From an uncultured Desulfovibrionaceae bacterium (GTDB taxonomy: Bacteria; Desulfobacterota; Desulfovibrionia; Desulfovibrionales; Desulfovibrionaceae), in contig CAMTOM010000068.1 of assembly GCA_947074125.1 (NCBI GenBank), positions 1 through 7,301 on the forward strand: a DNA stretch of 7,301 bases, written 5' to 3'. A program made the position numbers and the translations under genes. The notes under the pieces were generated by a model. The model was not told where the DNA came from and did not search any database. It saw nothing but the letters and a program-made list of their open reading frames with translations. Numbering within the stretch: position 1 is the stretch's first letter; each line of letters opens with the position of its first letter. This document shows, piece by piece, positions 1 through 6,478 of this stretch.

Positions 1-37
1 AAGGATTGCACCCACGGGCTTGTCATCTGGACGCAAC
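1..37 (-). other. Unresolved downstream end of the operon (possible start of next gene)
   Basis: These bases follow the stop of the cbiF-cbiG gene in the operon's direction. An ATG at 26-24 opens a frame reading MTSPWVQS to the window edge, but no convincing Shine-Dalgarno precedes it. The two frames other than the stopped one are both open to the edge, so this could equally be the continuation of CbiG after a frameshift or sequence error. The remainder of CbiG and cbiH are the genes most expected here, by analogy with other cobalamin operons. The stretch is too short to decide. Confidence 0.2.
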
Positions 38-1264
38 CTAATAAAAAGCAGGAATGGGGGCAGAATCTGTAGCTGTGGGTGTAAGGGCAATGCCGCCCAG
101 AATGCGAGCAATGCGGCGCGCCAAACGATTGGCACCACCCAAGGGTCCGGCAAGAAGAGGTATCACGACAGATTCTCTTTCCGGACAGACAATCACCGCA
201 GGATCACAAGTTTTATTTTGTATCAAAGGCGCGATGGAGCGTACCGCTATGCCCGCCGCACCAATAACAATATGGGCATCAACATTGTTCCAGTTTTCCT
301 GTAGCGACCTGCTGACACCTTCCACAGGAATAACCTCATAAAAGCATTTCCCTTTATGCTCATGGCGTACTGCATCGTAATGGCGAGATGGCATATATAC
401 CGTTACAGGGAGTGCAAGGGCAGAGGCAATATCCATTGCCCGCTCACAGCCCTTGCTGCCAAAGGCATAGAGCGCACATCTCCCTTCAAAGTCTTCTGAG
501 GCAAGATGGTTTCGGTAGCCGTGAGAAAATTCAGAAGCATACAAGTGAGAAACACTGTCTCCCTCTTCAAGAGCGCGTCCTACCAAGACAAGAGCCTGTC
601 TTGTGATACCCGCCTCTTTTGCCATATTGCTGATTGTTGCCAAAGAGCCACGTACAACACGTTCATCCGGCCATGTCGCACGATACACAACAGCCGCAGG
701 AGTATCAGGAGCAAGACCACCACGCGCCATCAAGTCCTGCGCTAGCTCTTCCATACGTGAGGCACTCAGAAAAAAAACAAGGGTTGCCCCCGTTCGTGCA
801 AAAGCCGCACTGTCTTCCTGTTCTGGCATGGGGGTGCGCCCTGGCATACGTGTCAGAACGACACTCTGGCATATTCCAGGATTTGTCAGTTCACATCCCA
901 GGGCTGCGGCAGCACCAAAAACACTGCTGACCCCAGGCACGATACAGGAGGCAATCCCCTGCTCTTTTAAGAGGCGTATCTGTTCGTTTGTCGCGCCGTA
1001 TAAAGATGGATCTCCGGTATGCAGGCGAACAACGCGCCTGCCATTTTTTGTATGCGAACACATAAAGGCAATCTGCTCTTCCAATGACATTCCCGCGCTA
1101 TCAAGACAGATGCATTCTGAAGAGCAGTATTGCAGCAATGCCGGATCTACCAATGATCCCGCATATAAAACGGCATCAGCTCCTTCCAGAGCCTTCAATC
1201 CCCGTACAGTAATCAGGTCAGATGCTCCTGGACCTGCTCCGACAAAAGTCACAACACTTTTCAT
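38..1264 (-). CDS. cbiF: CbiF-CbiG fusion: cobalt-precorrin-4 C11-methyltransferase with CbiG N-terminal domain
   Basis: Residues 1-232 are a class III SAM-dependent tetrapyrrole methylase of the CbiF/CobM type. Visible motifs are VGAGPGASDL (8-17), HTGDPSLYGA (82-91) and CIVPGVSSVF (107-116). It would methylate C11 of cobalt-precorrin-4 in the cytoplasm. Residues from about 262 to 408 match the start of CbiG, which opens the delta-lactone and releases acetaldehyde: GIAVRSIAPL, DPAVIV and GGANRLARRIA are recognisable. A full CbiG is roughly 350 residues; here the frame stops (TAG) at the usual TATD..PAFD point, so the middle and C-terminal domains are missing. The usual GHxGGAN reads GPLGGAN. 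I chose the ATG at 1264-1262 because a GGAG Shine-Dalgarno lies 6 bases upstream (1274-1271). A GTG at 1276 in the same frame would add four residues (MEQE) but overlaps that ribosome site. CbiF assignment is firm; whether the CbiG part is really truncated is open. Confidence 0.93.
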   Translation of the reverse strand: MKSVVTFVGAGPGASDLITVRGLKALEGADAVLYAGSLVDPALLQYCSSECICLDSAGMSLEEQIAFMCSHTKNGRRVVRLHTGDPSLYGATNEQIRLLKEQGIASCIVPGVSSVFGAAAALGCELTNPGICQSVVLTRMPGRTPMPEQEDSAAFARTGATLVFFLSASRMEELAQDLMARGGLAPDTPAAVVYRATWPDERVVRGSLATISNMAKEAGITRQALVLVGRALEEGDSVSHLYASEFSHGYRNHLASEDFEGRCALYAFGSKGCERAMDIASALALPVTVYMPSRHYDAVRHEHKGKCFYEVIPVEGVSRSLQENWNNVDAHIVIGAAGIAVRSIAPLIQNKTCDPAVIVCPERESVVIPLLAGPLGGANRLARRIARILGGIALTPTATDSAPIPAFY

Positions 1265-1270
1265 CTCTTG

Positions 1271-1274
1271 CTCC
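1271..1274 (-). promoter_or_regulatory. Ribosome binding site deciding the cbiF start
   Basis: GGAG on the minus strand, 6 bases before the ATG at 1264-1262. It favours that ATG over the in-frame GTG at 1276-1274, whose last base is the first G of this site. Confidence 0.6.
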
Positions 1275-1299
1275 ACATAACAGCGCTATAATACATGAG

Positions 1300-1330
1300 A
1301 TGCTTCTTTGAGCACTGACCGCCCAAGCAT
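1300..1330 (-). other. Intercistronic hairpin after the cbiD stop
   Basis: Directly after the cbiD TGA the transcript can fold into a stem-loop. ATGC pairs with GCAT, and inside it TTGGGC pairs with GCTCAA (one G-U pair) around the loop GGTCAGT; four unpaired bases (AGAA) lie on the 3' side. No run of T follows, so it is not an intrinsic terminator. It may affect mRNA stability or cbiF translation, or it may be chance. Confidence 0.3.
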
Positions 1331-1331
1331 A

Positions 1332-2423
1332 TCATTCAAAACAAAAAAGAGGCGTACCCGTAAAATCACACACAAGAAGCTGTAGTCTGCCTTGCGGATA
1401 TATTGTGAGAAGGGCTTCATGGGCACGACGGGCAAGAGCCTGAAGTACCGGAAGGCGTTTGGTATCGGGTAGCATTTCCAGTGCCTCACGTACAGATACT
1501 GCGGTATGGATATGATCTGGAATATCCTTGTCCGAAAGTACACTCTTCACAACGGTCACCATGAGTGACATGTCCTGTGCGACAGTATGAGCGTGCGTAT
1601 TGGTAAATCCGGCCGCGTATTTACAGAGTTTGCCAGGCATGCAGGCAAGCGTCACCTCTTTCATCTGATGCTTGCCCGCCGTGGTTAGACTTTCAGAAAT
1701 ATAATCGCCAATACAGACAAAGGCCGTTTCTGGCAGATGCGACAAATACCCTTCTGCACCACGGCGTGTTCGTCCTCCCGTGCAAAAAACCATATGCTGC
1801 CCTTTGGAAAGCGCGTGGGAGCGCACACACAAACGTATGGTTGCCACATACGCTTCATGACTGTAGGGACGCACCATGCCTGATGTTCCCAAAAGCGACA
1901 GACCTCCGGTAATTCCTAGCTGGGCGTTCAGTGTTTTTGCTGCAAGCGCGAGGCCATTTTCAATGCCTATGGTCAAAAGCCAGCATCCTTGTTGCAGACC
2001 CGCACGTGAAAGATTTTCCGCAATCATATGCCGAGGCACTACATTGATTGCCCATTTTCCGCATTCACAATCAAGCCCAATGCGTGTACACAGCCCGATC
2101 CCTTCTCCCGCGCGCAAAATGACTGTCCCGTCACAGACAGGAAGACAGTAATCTTGAGGCAAAGCACTTGCCTGAGTCGCTGGTACAAGACGTCCCCAAA
2201 TAAGGGCATTATGTGTGCAGTCTGGATCATCCCCGCCATCTTTACGAATATTCGCCATCCCTGCCCCTTCAGCAATCAGGGGAAGTGTACGGTATTCTTT
2301 ATCAGGAAAAAGAAGTTCGACACTTGTTGGAGTCGTCCCATCAACAACATACCGCCACGCGCCAACGGCAACCGCAGCGGCACAAGCTCCTGTAGAATAT
2401 CCCCAACGCAATTCATGCGGCAT
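1332..2423 (-). CDS. cbiD: CbiD, cobalt-precorrin-5B C1-methyltransferase
   Basis: This 363-residue protein is the length expected for CbiD, the SAM-dependent enzyme that methylates C1 of cobalt-precorrin-5B to give cobalt-precorrin-6A in the anaerobic pathway. The family's N-terminal signature is clear at residues 7-21 (WGYSTGACAAAVAVG). The central glycine-rich motifs NAQLGITGGLSLLGTSG and GMVRPYSHEA are also recognisable, as is FCTGGRTRRGAE. Its ATG lies 2 bases after the cbiC stop (TGA-AA-ATG) with only a weak GAGA upstream, so translation is probably coupled to cbiC. The substrate comes from CbiF and CbiG, encoded next, which fits the order of the pathway. No missing key motif or frame break was seen. 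Confidence 0.96.
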   Translation of the reverse strand: MPHELRWGYSTGACAAAVAVGAWRYVVDGTTPTSVELLFPDKEYRTLPLIAEGAGMANIRKDGGDDPDCTHNALIWGRLVPATQASALPQDYCLPVCDGTVILRAGEGIGLCTRIGLDCECGKWAINVVPRHMIAENLSRAGLQQGCWLLTIGIENGLALAAKTLNAQLGITGGLSLLGTSGMVRPYSHEAYVATIRLCVRSHALSKGQHMVFCTGGRTRRGAEGYLSHLPETAFVCIGDYISESLTTAGKHQMKEVTLACMPGKLCKYAAGFTNTHAHTVAQDMSLMVTVVKSVLSDKDIPDHIHTAVSVREALEMLPDTKRLPVLQALARRAHEALLTIYPQGRLQLLVCDFTGTPLFCFE

Positions 2424-2425
2424 TT

Positions 2426-3070
2426 TCAGGCATTCTCCGTTATGGCGTGTAGTGTAGCCACTGCCAGCGCACTTCCCCCACGTCTGCCGTTAAGCACAAT
2501 CTGTGGCACAGAACAGCGCATTATGAGTGCCTTGGATTCAATCACATTCACAAAACCAACAGGCATGGCAATTACCAATGCCGGACGGACATTTTCTTCA
2601 AGAATATAACGAGCAATTCGTGCCAGTGCCAATGGTGCGTTACCCACAAGCACAATGCTACCTTCCAGCAAGGGGCGTACCTTTTCGGCAGCACACAAAG
2701 CGCGAGTACGCCCTTCATGTCTGGCACGGGCAATCACATCAGCATCATGTATACAACACACAATGTTTTCATTCGTATACTGCGGAAAGACTTTTTGCAA
2801 ACGGGGCAGTGAAAGCCCTGAGCGTATCATGCTGGAATCACAGATAATGTTGCATCCACTTCGTAATGCGGCAAGTCCGGCTGTAACAGGAGAGTCATGC
2901 AAATATAAAGAATCGGCGATGCTGATATCGGCGGTTGTATGAATCAGACGACGTATCACACGCCATTCTTCAGGCGGCAAATGTTCATGTGAGCCATATT
3001 CCTGCTCAATAAGGCGGAAGCTTTCCTGTTCAATGGCTTCAGCACTCATTTCCCAGCGAATAGTATTCAT
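2426..3070 (-). CDS. cbiC: CbiC, cobalt-precorrin-8 (precorrin-8X) methylmutase
   Basis: CbiC (CobH in the aerobic pathway) moves the methyl group from C11 to C12 of the precorrin-8 ring, yielding cobyrinate. The 214-residue length is normal. The catalytic histidine of the family is visible as H44 in RRLIHTTAD. Further conserved blocks are NIICDSSMIRSG, LVGNAPLAL, PVGFVNVIESK and, near the C terminus, LNGRRGGSALAVA. The ATG at 3070-3068 has a good ribosome site (GAGG at 3079-3076, 5 bases away). A 74-base gap separates it from the membrane gene upstream, the longest gap inside the operon. It carries no terminator and no convincing promoter. The next gene, cbiD, starts 2 bases after its stop. 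Confidence 0.97.
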   Translation of the reverse strand: MNTIRWEMSAEAIEQESFRLIEQEYGSHEHLPPEEWRVIRRLIHTTADISIADSLYLHDSPVTAGLAALRSGCNIICDSSMIRSGLSLPRLQKVFPQYTNENIVCCIHDADVIARARHEGRTRALCAAEKVRPLLEGSIVLVGNAPLALARIARYILEENVRPALVIAMPVGFVNVIESKALIMRCSVPQIVLNGRRGGSALAVATLHAITENA

Positions 3071-3144
3071 AACATCCTCACATAATAGACATATAAAGCT
3101 ATACTTGAAAGATTTCAGTTTTTCCTGTCAAAGACGAACATGTA

Positions 3145-4452
3145 CTATGCGCTCACATGCGTCCACCAGACCACGCTTGCGGCGGCAAGCAGTGTCATGA
3201 GAAAGCGGGCACACTGCATACTCAGTACAATAATAAGCCCCAGACGCGGAGGAAAAATCGCCAGTGCGGTGGGCAGGTTGCGTCGTAATGTCCGCACAGG
3301 ATTACTCACCGCACTCCCTACCAGCATTGCCAGCAATATCTGGGTATTATTGATAAGACCCTCAGCGCGTAAGCCTGCGGCTACAGTGGCAGACTGCACA
3401 AGTCCACCTAACTGCGCCACAACAACAGAGATCAGTTCCACAGGAAAGAGGCGGTGTACCCAGGCAGGAACGCTCTGCTCCCAAAAGGAAAACGTATCTG
3501 TTTTGAGAAGCCACTCAATACTCAGCATCAAAGGCACGGCAATACAGAGCAGACGAAATAAAAGCGATGCCGCACGAATGCAGCCGACACGTATTGCAAC
3601 AGACCATGGAAGCGCTGTCCTTTCTTCCTGAGGGGATTTACTTTGCCCAGCAGGGAGGCTCATTGTTGCAGAAGGATTGCGATGGCAGTTCCACAAAAGA
3701 ACACCCACGATGAGAAGCGCTCCTCCTGAAAATTGAATGGCAAAATACACAAGAGCTGGAAAACCGACCAATGCAACAACAGGATACATAACACGCATCG
3801 AATGGGACAGATACGCCAGATAGCTATTAACCATACCTCCGGCAACGAGACTGGAAGCGGTAATTTTTCCTTCACTGTGGCTGCTGACCAGAAGCGCATT
3901 TGCCGTTGGATTGGAATAAAGAGCTATCGGCATGGCAATGCCCACAGCTTCAGGAAGTCGTGCCCGACGTGCCAGCCATCCTGTTACTGGTCGCAGCATT
4001 AGGTACCAGCGGCGCGTTTCCATCACTCCTCCCAAAAAAGAAGCAATGCCCACCAGCAAAAAAAGGCGGAGAAAGGTTTGTATGCGCGTGAAAAGTGCAT
4101 TCACAGGGGAAGGATCACGATCATTTTGTTTCTTTACAATGGTACCGTCTTCTTCTTTTTCCTTTATATTGGTAATACGACTCTGCTGCTCCTGCCATAC
4201 CTGAGGATGGACTTCTTTTTGTTCTTTTACAGTGGATAGAGATGTCCTGCCCTCACGACCTGGCATACGTCCAGCCGGCATATGTAAAGTCAGCCAGGAA
4301 GAAAGGAGTAACGAGACACACAGCAAAAAAAGCCAGAATGATGATTTCCAGGGAGGAAGCCTGTCTGACTTATATTGGCGCTCATGAGAAGTCTTTTTTT
4401 CTCCCGTATGAAACAAGGTAAAAAAAGGGATGTCTTTTCTGTGGCTTTTCAC
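3145..4452 (-). CDS. Uncharacterised multi-pass membrane protein, GATE-like, candidate transporter in the cbi operon
   Basis: I cannot assign a proven function. The 435-residue protein has a basic N terminus, one hydrophobic segment at about 39-56, a charged, poorly conserved-looking linker to about 118, then roughly seven further membrane segments up to 430. Two parts look alike without gaps at an offset of 170 residues: EGKI (194-197) matches EGLI (364-367), R220 matches R390 and P224 matches P394. Each part also holds an SNP tripeptide (180-182 and 383-385). The style, especially YSNPTANALL and LSHSMRVMYPVVA, recalls nucleoside-recognition/GATE domain membrane proteins; this family call is from memory and tentative. 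The GTG start overlaps the cbiL stop (GTGA), with no clear Shine-Dalgarno, implying translational coupling to cbiL. Its place in the operon suggests transport of cobalt or of a tetrapyrrole intermediate, but the sequence alone does not show which. Confidence 0.8.
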   Translation of the reverse strand: MKSHRKDIPFFTLFHTGEKKTSHERQYKSDRLPPWKSSFWLFLLCVSLLLSSWLTLHMPAGRMPGREGRTSLSTVKEQKEVHPQVWQEQQSRITNIKEKEEDGTIVKKQNDRDPSPVNALFTRIQTFLRLFLLVGIASFLGGVMETRRWYLMLRPVTGWLARRARLPEAVGIAMPIALYSNPTANALLVSSHSEGKITASSLVAGGMVNSYLAYLSHSMRVMYPVVALVGFPALVYFAIQFSGGALLIVGVLLWNCHRNPSATMSLPAGQSKSPQEERTALPWSVAIRVGCIRAASLLFRLLCIAVPLMLSIEWLLKTDTFSFWEQSVPAWVHRLFPVELISVVVAQLGGLVQSATVAAGLRAEGLINNTQILLAMLVGSAVSNPVRTLRRNLPTALAIFPPRLGLIIVLSMQCARFLMTLLAAASVVWWTHVSA

Positions 4453-5147
4453 TTTTTTACCATAATGAGAGAAAGATATTCTTCCGGACGCTGGCGGATA
4501 CTCTCTATAGAATCCAGAATGACCTCTCCTTCCATAGCGAGATGTTCACCATACACAAGTCTCATACCCTCTTCTCTCTCCAAACGCTGTAACAGCGCTT
4601 CCCGACTTCTATAGGTTTTGAGCAGGACAGTCGTGCTTCCTTCTGGAAACTCAAGAGAATCTGCCATTTCCGCGCGAAATGAGGGAATGATACGTAATTG
4701 CTCCCCGTTTTCTACCAAGACTTGTTTGGATTTTGCCGCCAATGTGGCAAAAGAGGTAATACCGGGAACTATTTCTACTTCAAGCTGAGGGAGTTGTGCC
4801 TGGATATGACGTAACACATAGCCAAAAGTGCTGTAGGTTGTTGCATCCCCCAGGGTAGCAAAAGCACAGTCACGCCCTGCCTGAAGTGCAGCAATAATGG
4901 CATTGGCATTATCGATAACTCGCTTGTGGCGTTCGGCACTGTCACGTGACATTGTAAATTCCAGTACACGAATTGCCGCACGGGGTTTGAGGAAAGAAGC
5001 CACTGTCCCAGAAACACTGGTTTCAGCGTTTCTGGAAACAACGGCAAAAATCACATCTACCTGTTGCAAAACTTCTACAGCCCGCAAGGTAAGATAGCGT
5101 GGGTCTCCAGGTCCGATACCAACACCGTAAAGGGTACCAAGTTTCAC
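4449..5147 (-). CDS. cbiL: CbiL, cobalt-factor II (precorrin-2) C20-methyltransferase
   Basis: CbiL is the SAM-dependent enzyme that methylates C20 of cobalt-factor II, the first methylation after cobalt insertion. The 232-residue length is typical. Class III tetrapyrrole methylase motifs are visible: YGVGIGPGDPRYLTLRA at residues 7-23, LGDATTYSTFGYVL in the middle, and IVPGITSFATLAA. GDATTYSTF is the variant characteristic of C20 methyltransferases rather than of CbiF or CbiH. The start is a GTG at 5147-5145 with a weak AAGAG upstream (about 8 bases). It lies 31 bases after the cbiK stop, and its own stop overlaps the start of the membrane gene. Because the neighbouring chelatase is CbiK, the cobalt-containing substrate is more likely than metal-free precorrin-2. 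Confidence 0.95.
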   Translation of the reverse strand: MKLGTLYGVGIGPGDPRYLTLRAVEVLQQVDVIFAVVSRNAETSVSGTVASFLKPRAAIRVLEFTMSRDSAERHKRVIDNANAIIAALQAGRDCAFATLGDATTYSTFGYVLRHIQAQLPQLEVEIVPGITSFATLAAKSKQVLVENGEQLRIIPSFRAEMADSLEFPEGSTTVLLKTYRSREALLQRLEREEGMRLVYGEHLAMEGEVILDSIESIRQRPEEYLSLIMVKK

Positions 5148-5178
5148 TGAGTTTTCTCTTTATCTATAGTCACTACGA

Positions 5179-6081
5179 TTAGCGCAAATCCATTTTTTTA
5201 GACTTGCGCAGGTCATCAACAGAGTTTTTTGTGTGACGCAACAATACTGCTTGCACAGCAGGCAGTTCCCCAAGCCCTTTCAAATGAGGCAAGACTTCCA
5301 TCCCTTCAGCGCGAAGACGTGAAGCCCAGGAATCTTCATCAGCGCCAACGAGATCATTACGCGCATGATCTCCTGCGACCATCATAAAAGGTTGTAACCA
5401 TACACGTCTAATCCCCATTTCTTTCAAACGTGGCAAGATCGCGTCAAAAGAAAGTGCGCCTTCTACAGCAGCAAGCCATATGCGTGAATCTTTTTCCTGA
5501 AATGCTCGCTGTGCTGCCAGTAAAACCAAATCCCCAGCACCACTGTCATTACCGTGAGCCATGAGCAATACCGCATCATTGGGCTGGCGCTGCGCTGGCA
5601 ATGCCCCAATGACAGCAGCAACAACCTCTTGCAGGTCTTGAAAAGAATCCAGAAGTGGTGCCCCCAGTCTGACAGAGGAAAAGTGGTCGGGGTTTTGCAG
5701 AGTGTATTTAAGAACGGCGCGTTCCAAATGATGAAATTCTTCAGCAGGGGCAATATGGAGCGACTGAACACATATGTCACGAACGCCCATTTTTGCTGCT
5801 TTATCAAGAGCTTGATATGTAGAAAGAACAGTCGTCCCCTGAGAAGCAAGTTTTTTACGAACCTTATCAGAGGTATATGCCCAGAGAATATCGTGTTTGC
5901 TCGTGGTATATGCTGAGGCTATGGCATCAAATGCCGCTTGTGCAGAGGGTTCCGTACTGCCAAAGGCAGCAAGAACAGTCAGTGTACGCGCTGGGGCGGA
6001 AGAGAGAAGATTGCTACAGGCGATGCTTAAAAGAGCACAAAACAGAAAAATACAAAAAACACGCACAGAAAAGCGTTTCAT
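5179..6081 (-). CDS. cbiK: CbiK, exported sirohydrochlorin cobaltochelatase
   Basis: CbiK inserts Co2+ into sirohydrochlorin to make cobalt-sirohydrochlorin, the entry step of the anaerobic pathway. The 300-residue protein carries the class II chelatase fold: LTVLAAFGSTEPSAQ at 34-48, YTSDKVRKKL at 69-78, VQSLHIAPAEEFHH at 105-118. The expected metal-binding histidines are H176 (LMAHGNDS) and H239 (VAGDHARND). The N terminus MKRFSVRV followed by a hydrophobic stretch to about residue 21 is a signal peptide. It could be cut after APA (29-31), or Cys22 in LSIAC could be lipidated. Periplasmic CbiK is known from Desulfovibrio vulgaris. I chose the ATG at 6081 because a strong AAGGAG sits 6 bases upstream; the frame is open 34 codons further, but that part lies in the riboswitch leader. 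Translation is probably controlled by the adjacent riboswitch platform. It is first in the operon, 31 bases before cbiL. Confidence 0.95.
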   Translation of the reverse strand: MKRFSVRVFCIFLFCALLSIACSNLLSSAPARTLTVLAAFGSTEPSAQAAFDAIASAYTTSKHDILWAYTSDKVRKKLASQGTTVLSTYQALDKAAKMGVRDICVQSLHIAPAEEFHHLERAVLKYTLQNPDHFSSVRLGAPLLDSFQDLQEVVAAVIGALPAQRQPNDAVLLMAHGNDSGAGDLVLLAAQRAFQEKDSRIWLAAVEGALSFDAILPRLKEMGIRRVWLQPFMMVAGDHARNDLVGADEDSWASRLRAEGMEVLPHLKGLGELPAVQAVLLRHTKNSVDDLRKSKKMDLR

Positions 6082-6087
6082 AGAACA

Positions 6088-6093
6088 CTCCTT
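6088..6093 (-). promoter_or_regulatory. Strong ribosome binding site of cbiK
   Basis: AAGGAG on the minus strand, 6 bases before the ATG at 6081. It fixes the start at MKRFSVRV and puts the signal peptide at the true N terminus. Its first two bases belong to the stem of the hairpin at 6092-6113. Confidence 0.85.
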
Positions 6094-6113
6094 GTTCAGT
6101 ACCTCGTGAACAA
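6092..6113 (-). promoter_or_regulatory. Hairpin overlapping the cbiK Shine-Dalgarno (likely sequestering stem)
   Basis: On the transcript TTGTTCA (6113-6107) pairs perfectly with TGAACAA (6098-6092) around the loop CGAGGTAC. The 3' arm includes the AA of the AAGGAG ribosome site. Two more U-G pairs (6114-6115 with 6091-6090) would bury its GG. No T-run follows, so the riboswitch most likely acts on translation. The base pairing is seen directly; its role is inferred. Confidence 0.6.
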
Positions 6114-6128
6114 AAGATCCACACATCT

Positions 6129-6146
6129 CGCATGAACAGACATGCG
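6129..6146 (-). other. Leader hairpin between riboswitch aptamer and sequestering stem
   Basis: CGCATG (6146-6141) pairs with CATGCG (6134-6129) around the 6-base loop TCTGTT. An outer ATCC/GGAT pairing may extend it. It lies just after the aptamer, where the hairpin carrying the kissing-loop partner (L13) of cobalamin riboswitches is often found. The following CTTTTGTT is too broken for a good intrinsic terminator. Confidence 0.4.
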
Positions 6147-6159
6147 GATGTTTTTCCTT

Positions 6160-6315
6160 TTTCAGGCTGGTTTCCCGGCTCAAGGATCATCTTTCCCCAC
6201 GCCTTCCCATGTGCGAGCACACAGTGGCATTGTGGGGTCATCCCCTTTCACGGTTGCGGGCCAGCGTCGTTTTTACGAACTTCCCAATTATCCAGCATAA
6301 TGCCAGCACCTGAAA
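6160..6315 (-). ncRNA. Cobalamin (adenosylcobalamin) riboswitch aptamer
   Basis: Conserved elements occur in the canonical order on the minus strand. They are GGTGC (6310-6306), GGGAA near 6283, CCCGCAAC (6260-6253), GCCACTG (6228-6222), GGGAAGGC (6208-6201), GATGATCC, and the B12 box AGCCGGGAAACCAGCC (6180-6165). The closing P1 helix is a perfect 7-base pairing of TTTCAGG (6315-6309) with CCTGAAA (6166-6160). It ends about 80 bases before cbiK and would repress the operon when the coenzyme is plentiful. Identification is by pattern, not by covariance search, but the match is extensive. Confidence 0.95.
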
Positions 6316-6366
6316 TAACGTCCCTTTGTGGAACCAATGCGCCTCATATATCTTCTTTGATACATG

Positions 6367-6395
6367 TTGGCAAGGCGCGCTCATTTTTGTATCTC
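6367..6395 (+). promoter_or_regulatory. Weak putative promoter for xerD
   Basis: TTGGCA (6367-6372) and TATCTC (6390-6395) are separated by 17 bases, about 85 bases before the xerD start. The -35 matches at 5 of 6 positions, the -10 at only 3. It would face the cbi promoter, the two transcripts overlapping at their 5' ends. Confidence 0.25.
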
Positions 6396-6429
6396 TCACC
6401 CAATAAGAGGTATTCGCAGGAAAAGGCAC

Positions 6430-6457
6430 ATTGTCTGTTTTTCTTGCCCAACGTCAA
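6430..6457 (-). promoter_or_regulatory. Putative sigma70-type promoter of the cbi operon
   Basis: TTGACG (6457-6452) and GACAAT (6435-6430) are separated by 16 bases, 5 of 6 and 4 of 6 matches to the consensus. Transcription would start near 6423, giving a leader of about 340 bases that includes the whole riboswitch. The position is right; the -10 match is moderate. Confidence 0.4.
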
Positions 6458-6478
6458 ACTACAGGCTACCATGTTTGT

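Noticed and set aside
603..1280. A 225-codon plus-strand open frame.
   Set aside because: It lies antisense to cbiF, whose motifs are unmistakable, and its translation resembles no known protein.
3091..3131. Possible internal promoter before cbiC: perfect TTGACA at 3131-3126 (minus strand).
   Set aside because: At 17 bases spacing the -10 would be TCAAGT; the better TATAGC is 22 bases away, too far.
6104..6160. Intrinsic terminator in the riboswitch leader.
   Set aside because: The hairpin is good but the following CTTTTGTT is too short and interrupted; a translational platform fits better.
6082..6183. An open frame extends cbiK upstream by 34 codons to an ATG at 6183.
   Set aside because: That part runs through the end of the B12 box and the expression platform, lacks protein character, and would bury the signal peptide; the strong AAGGAG before 6081 decides the start.
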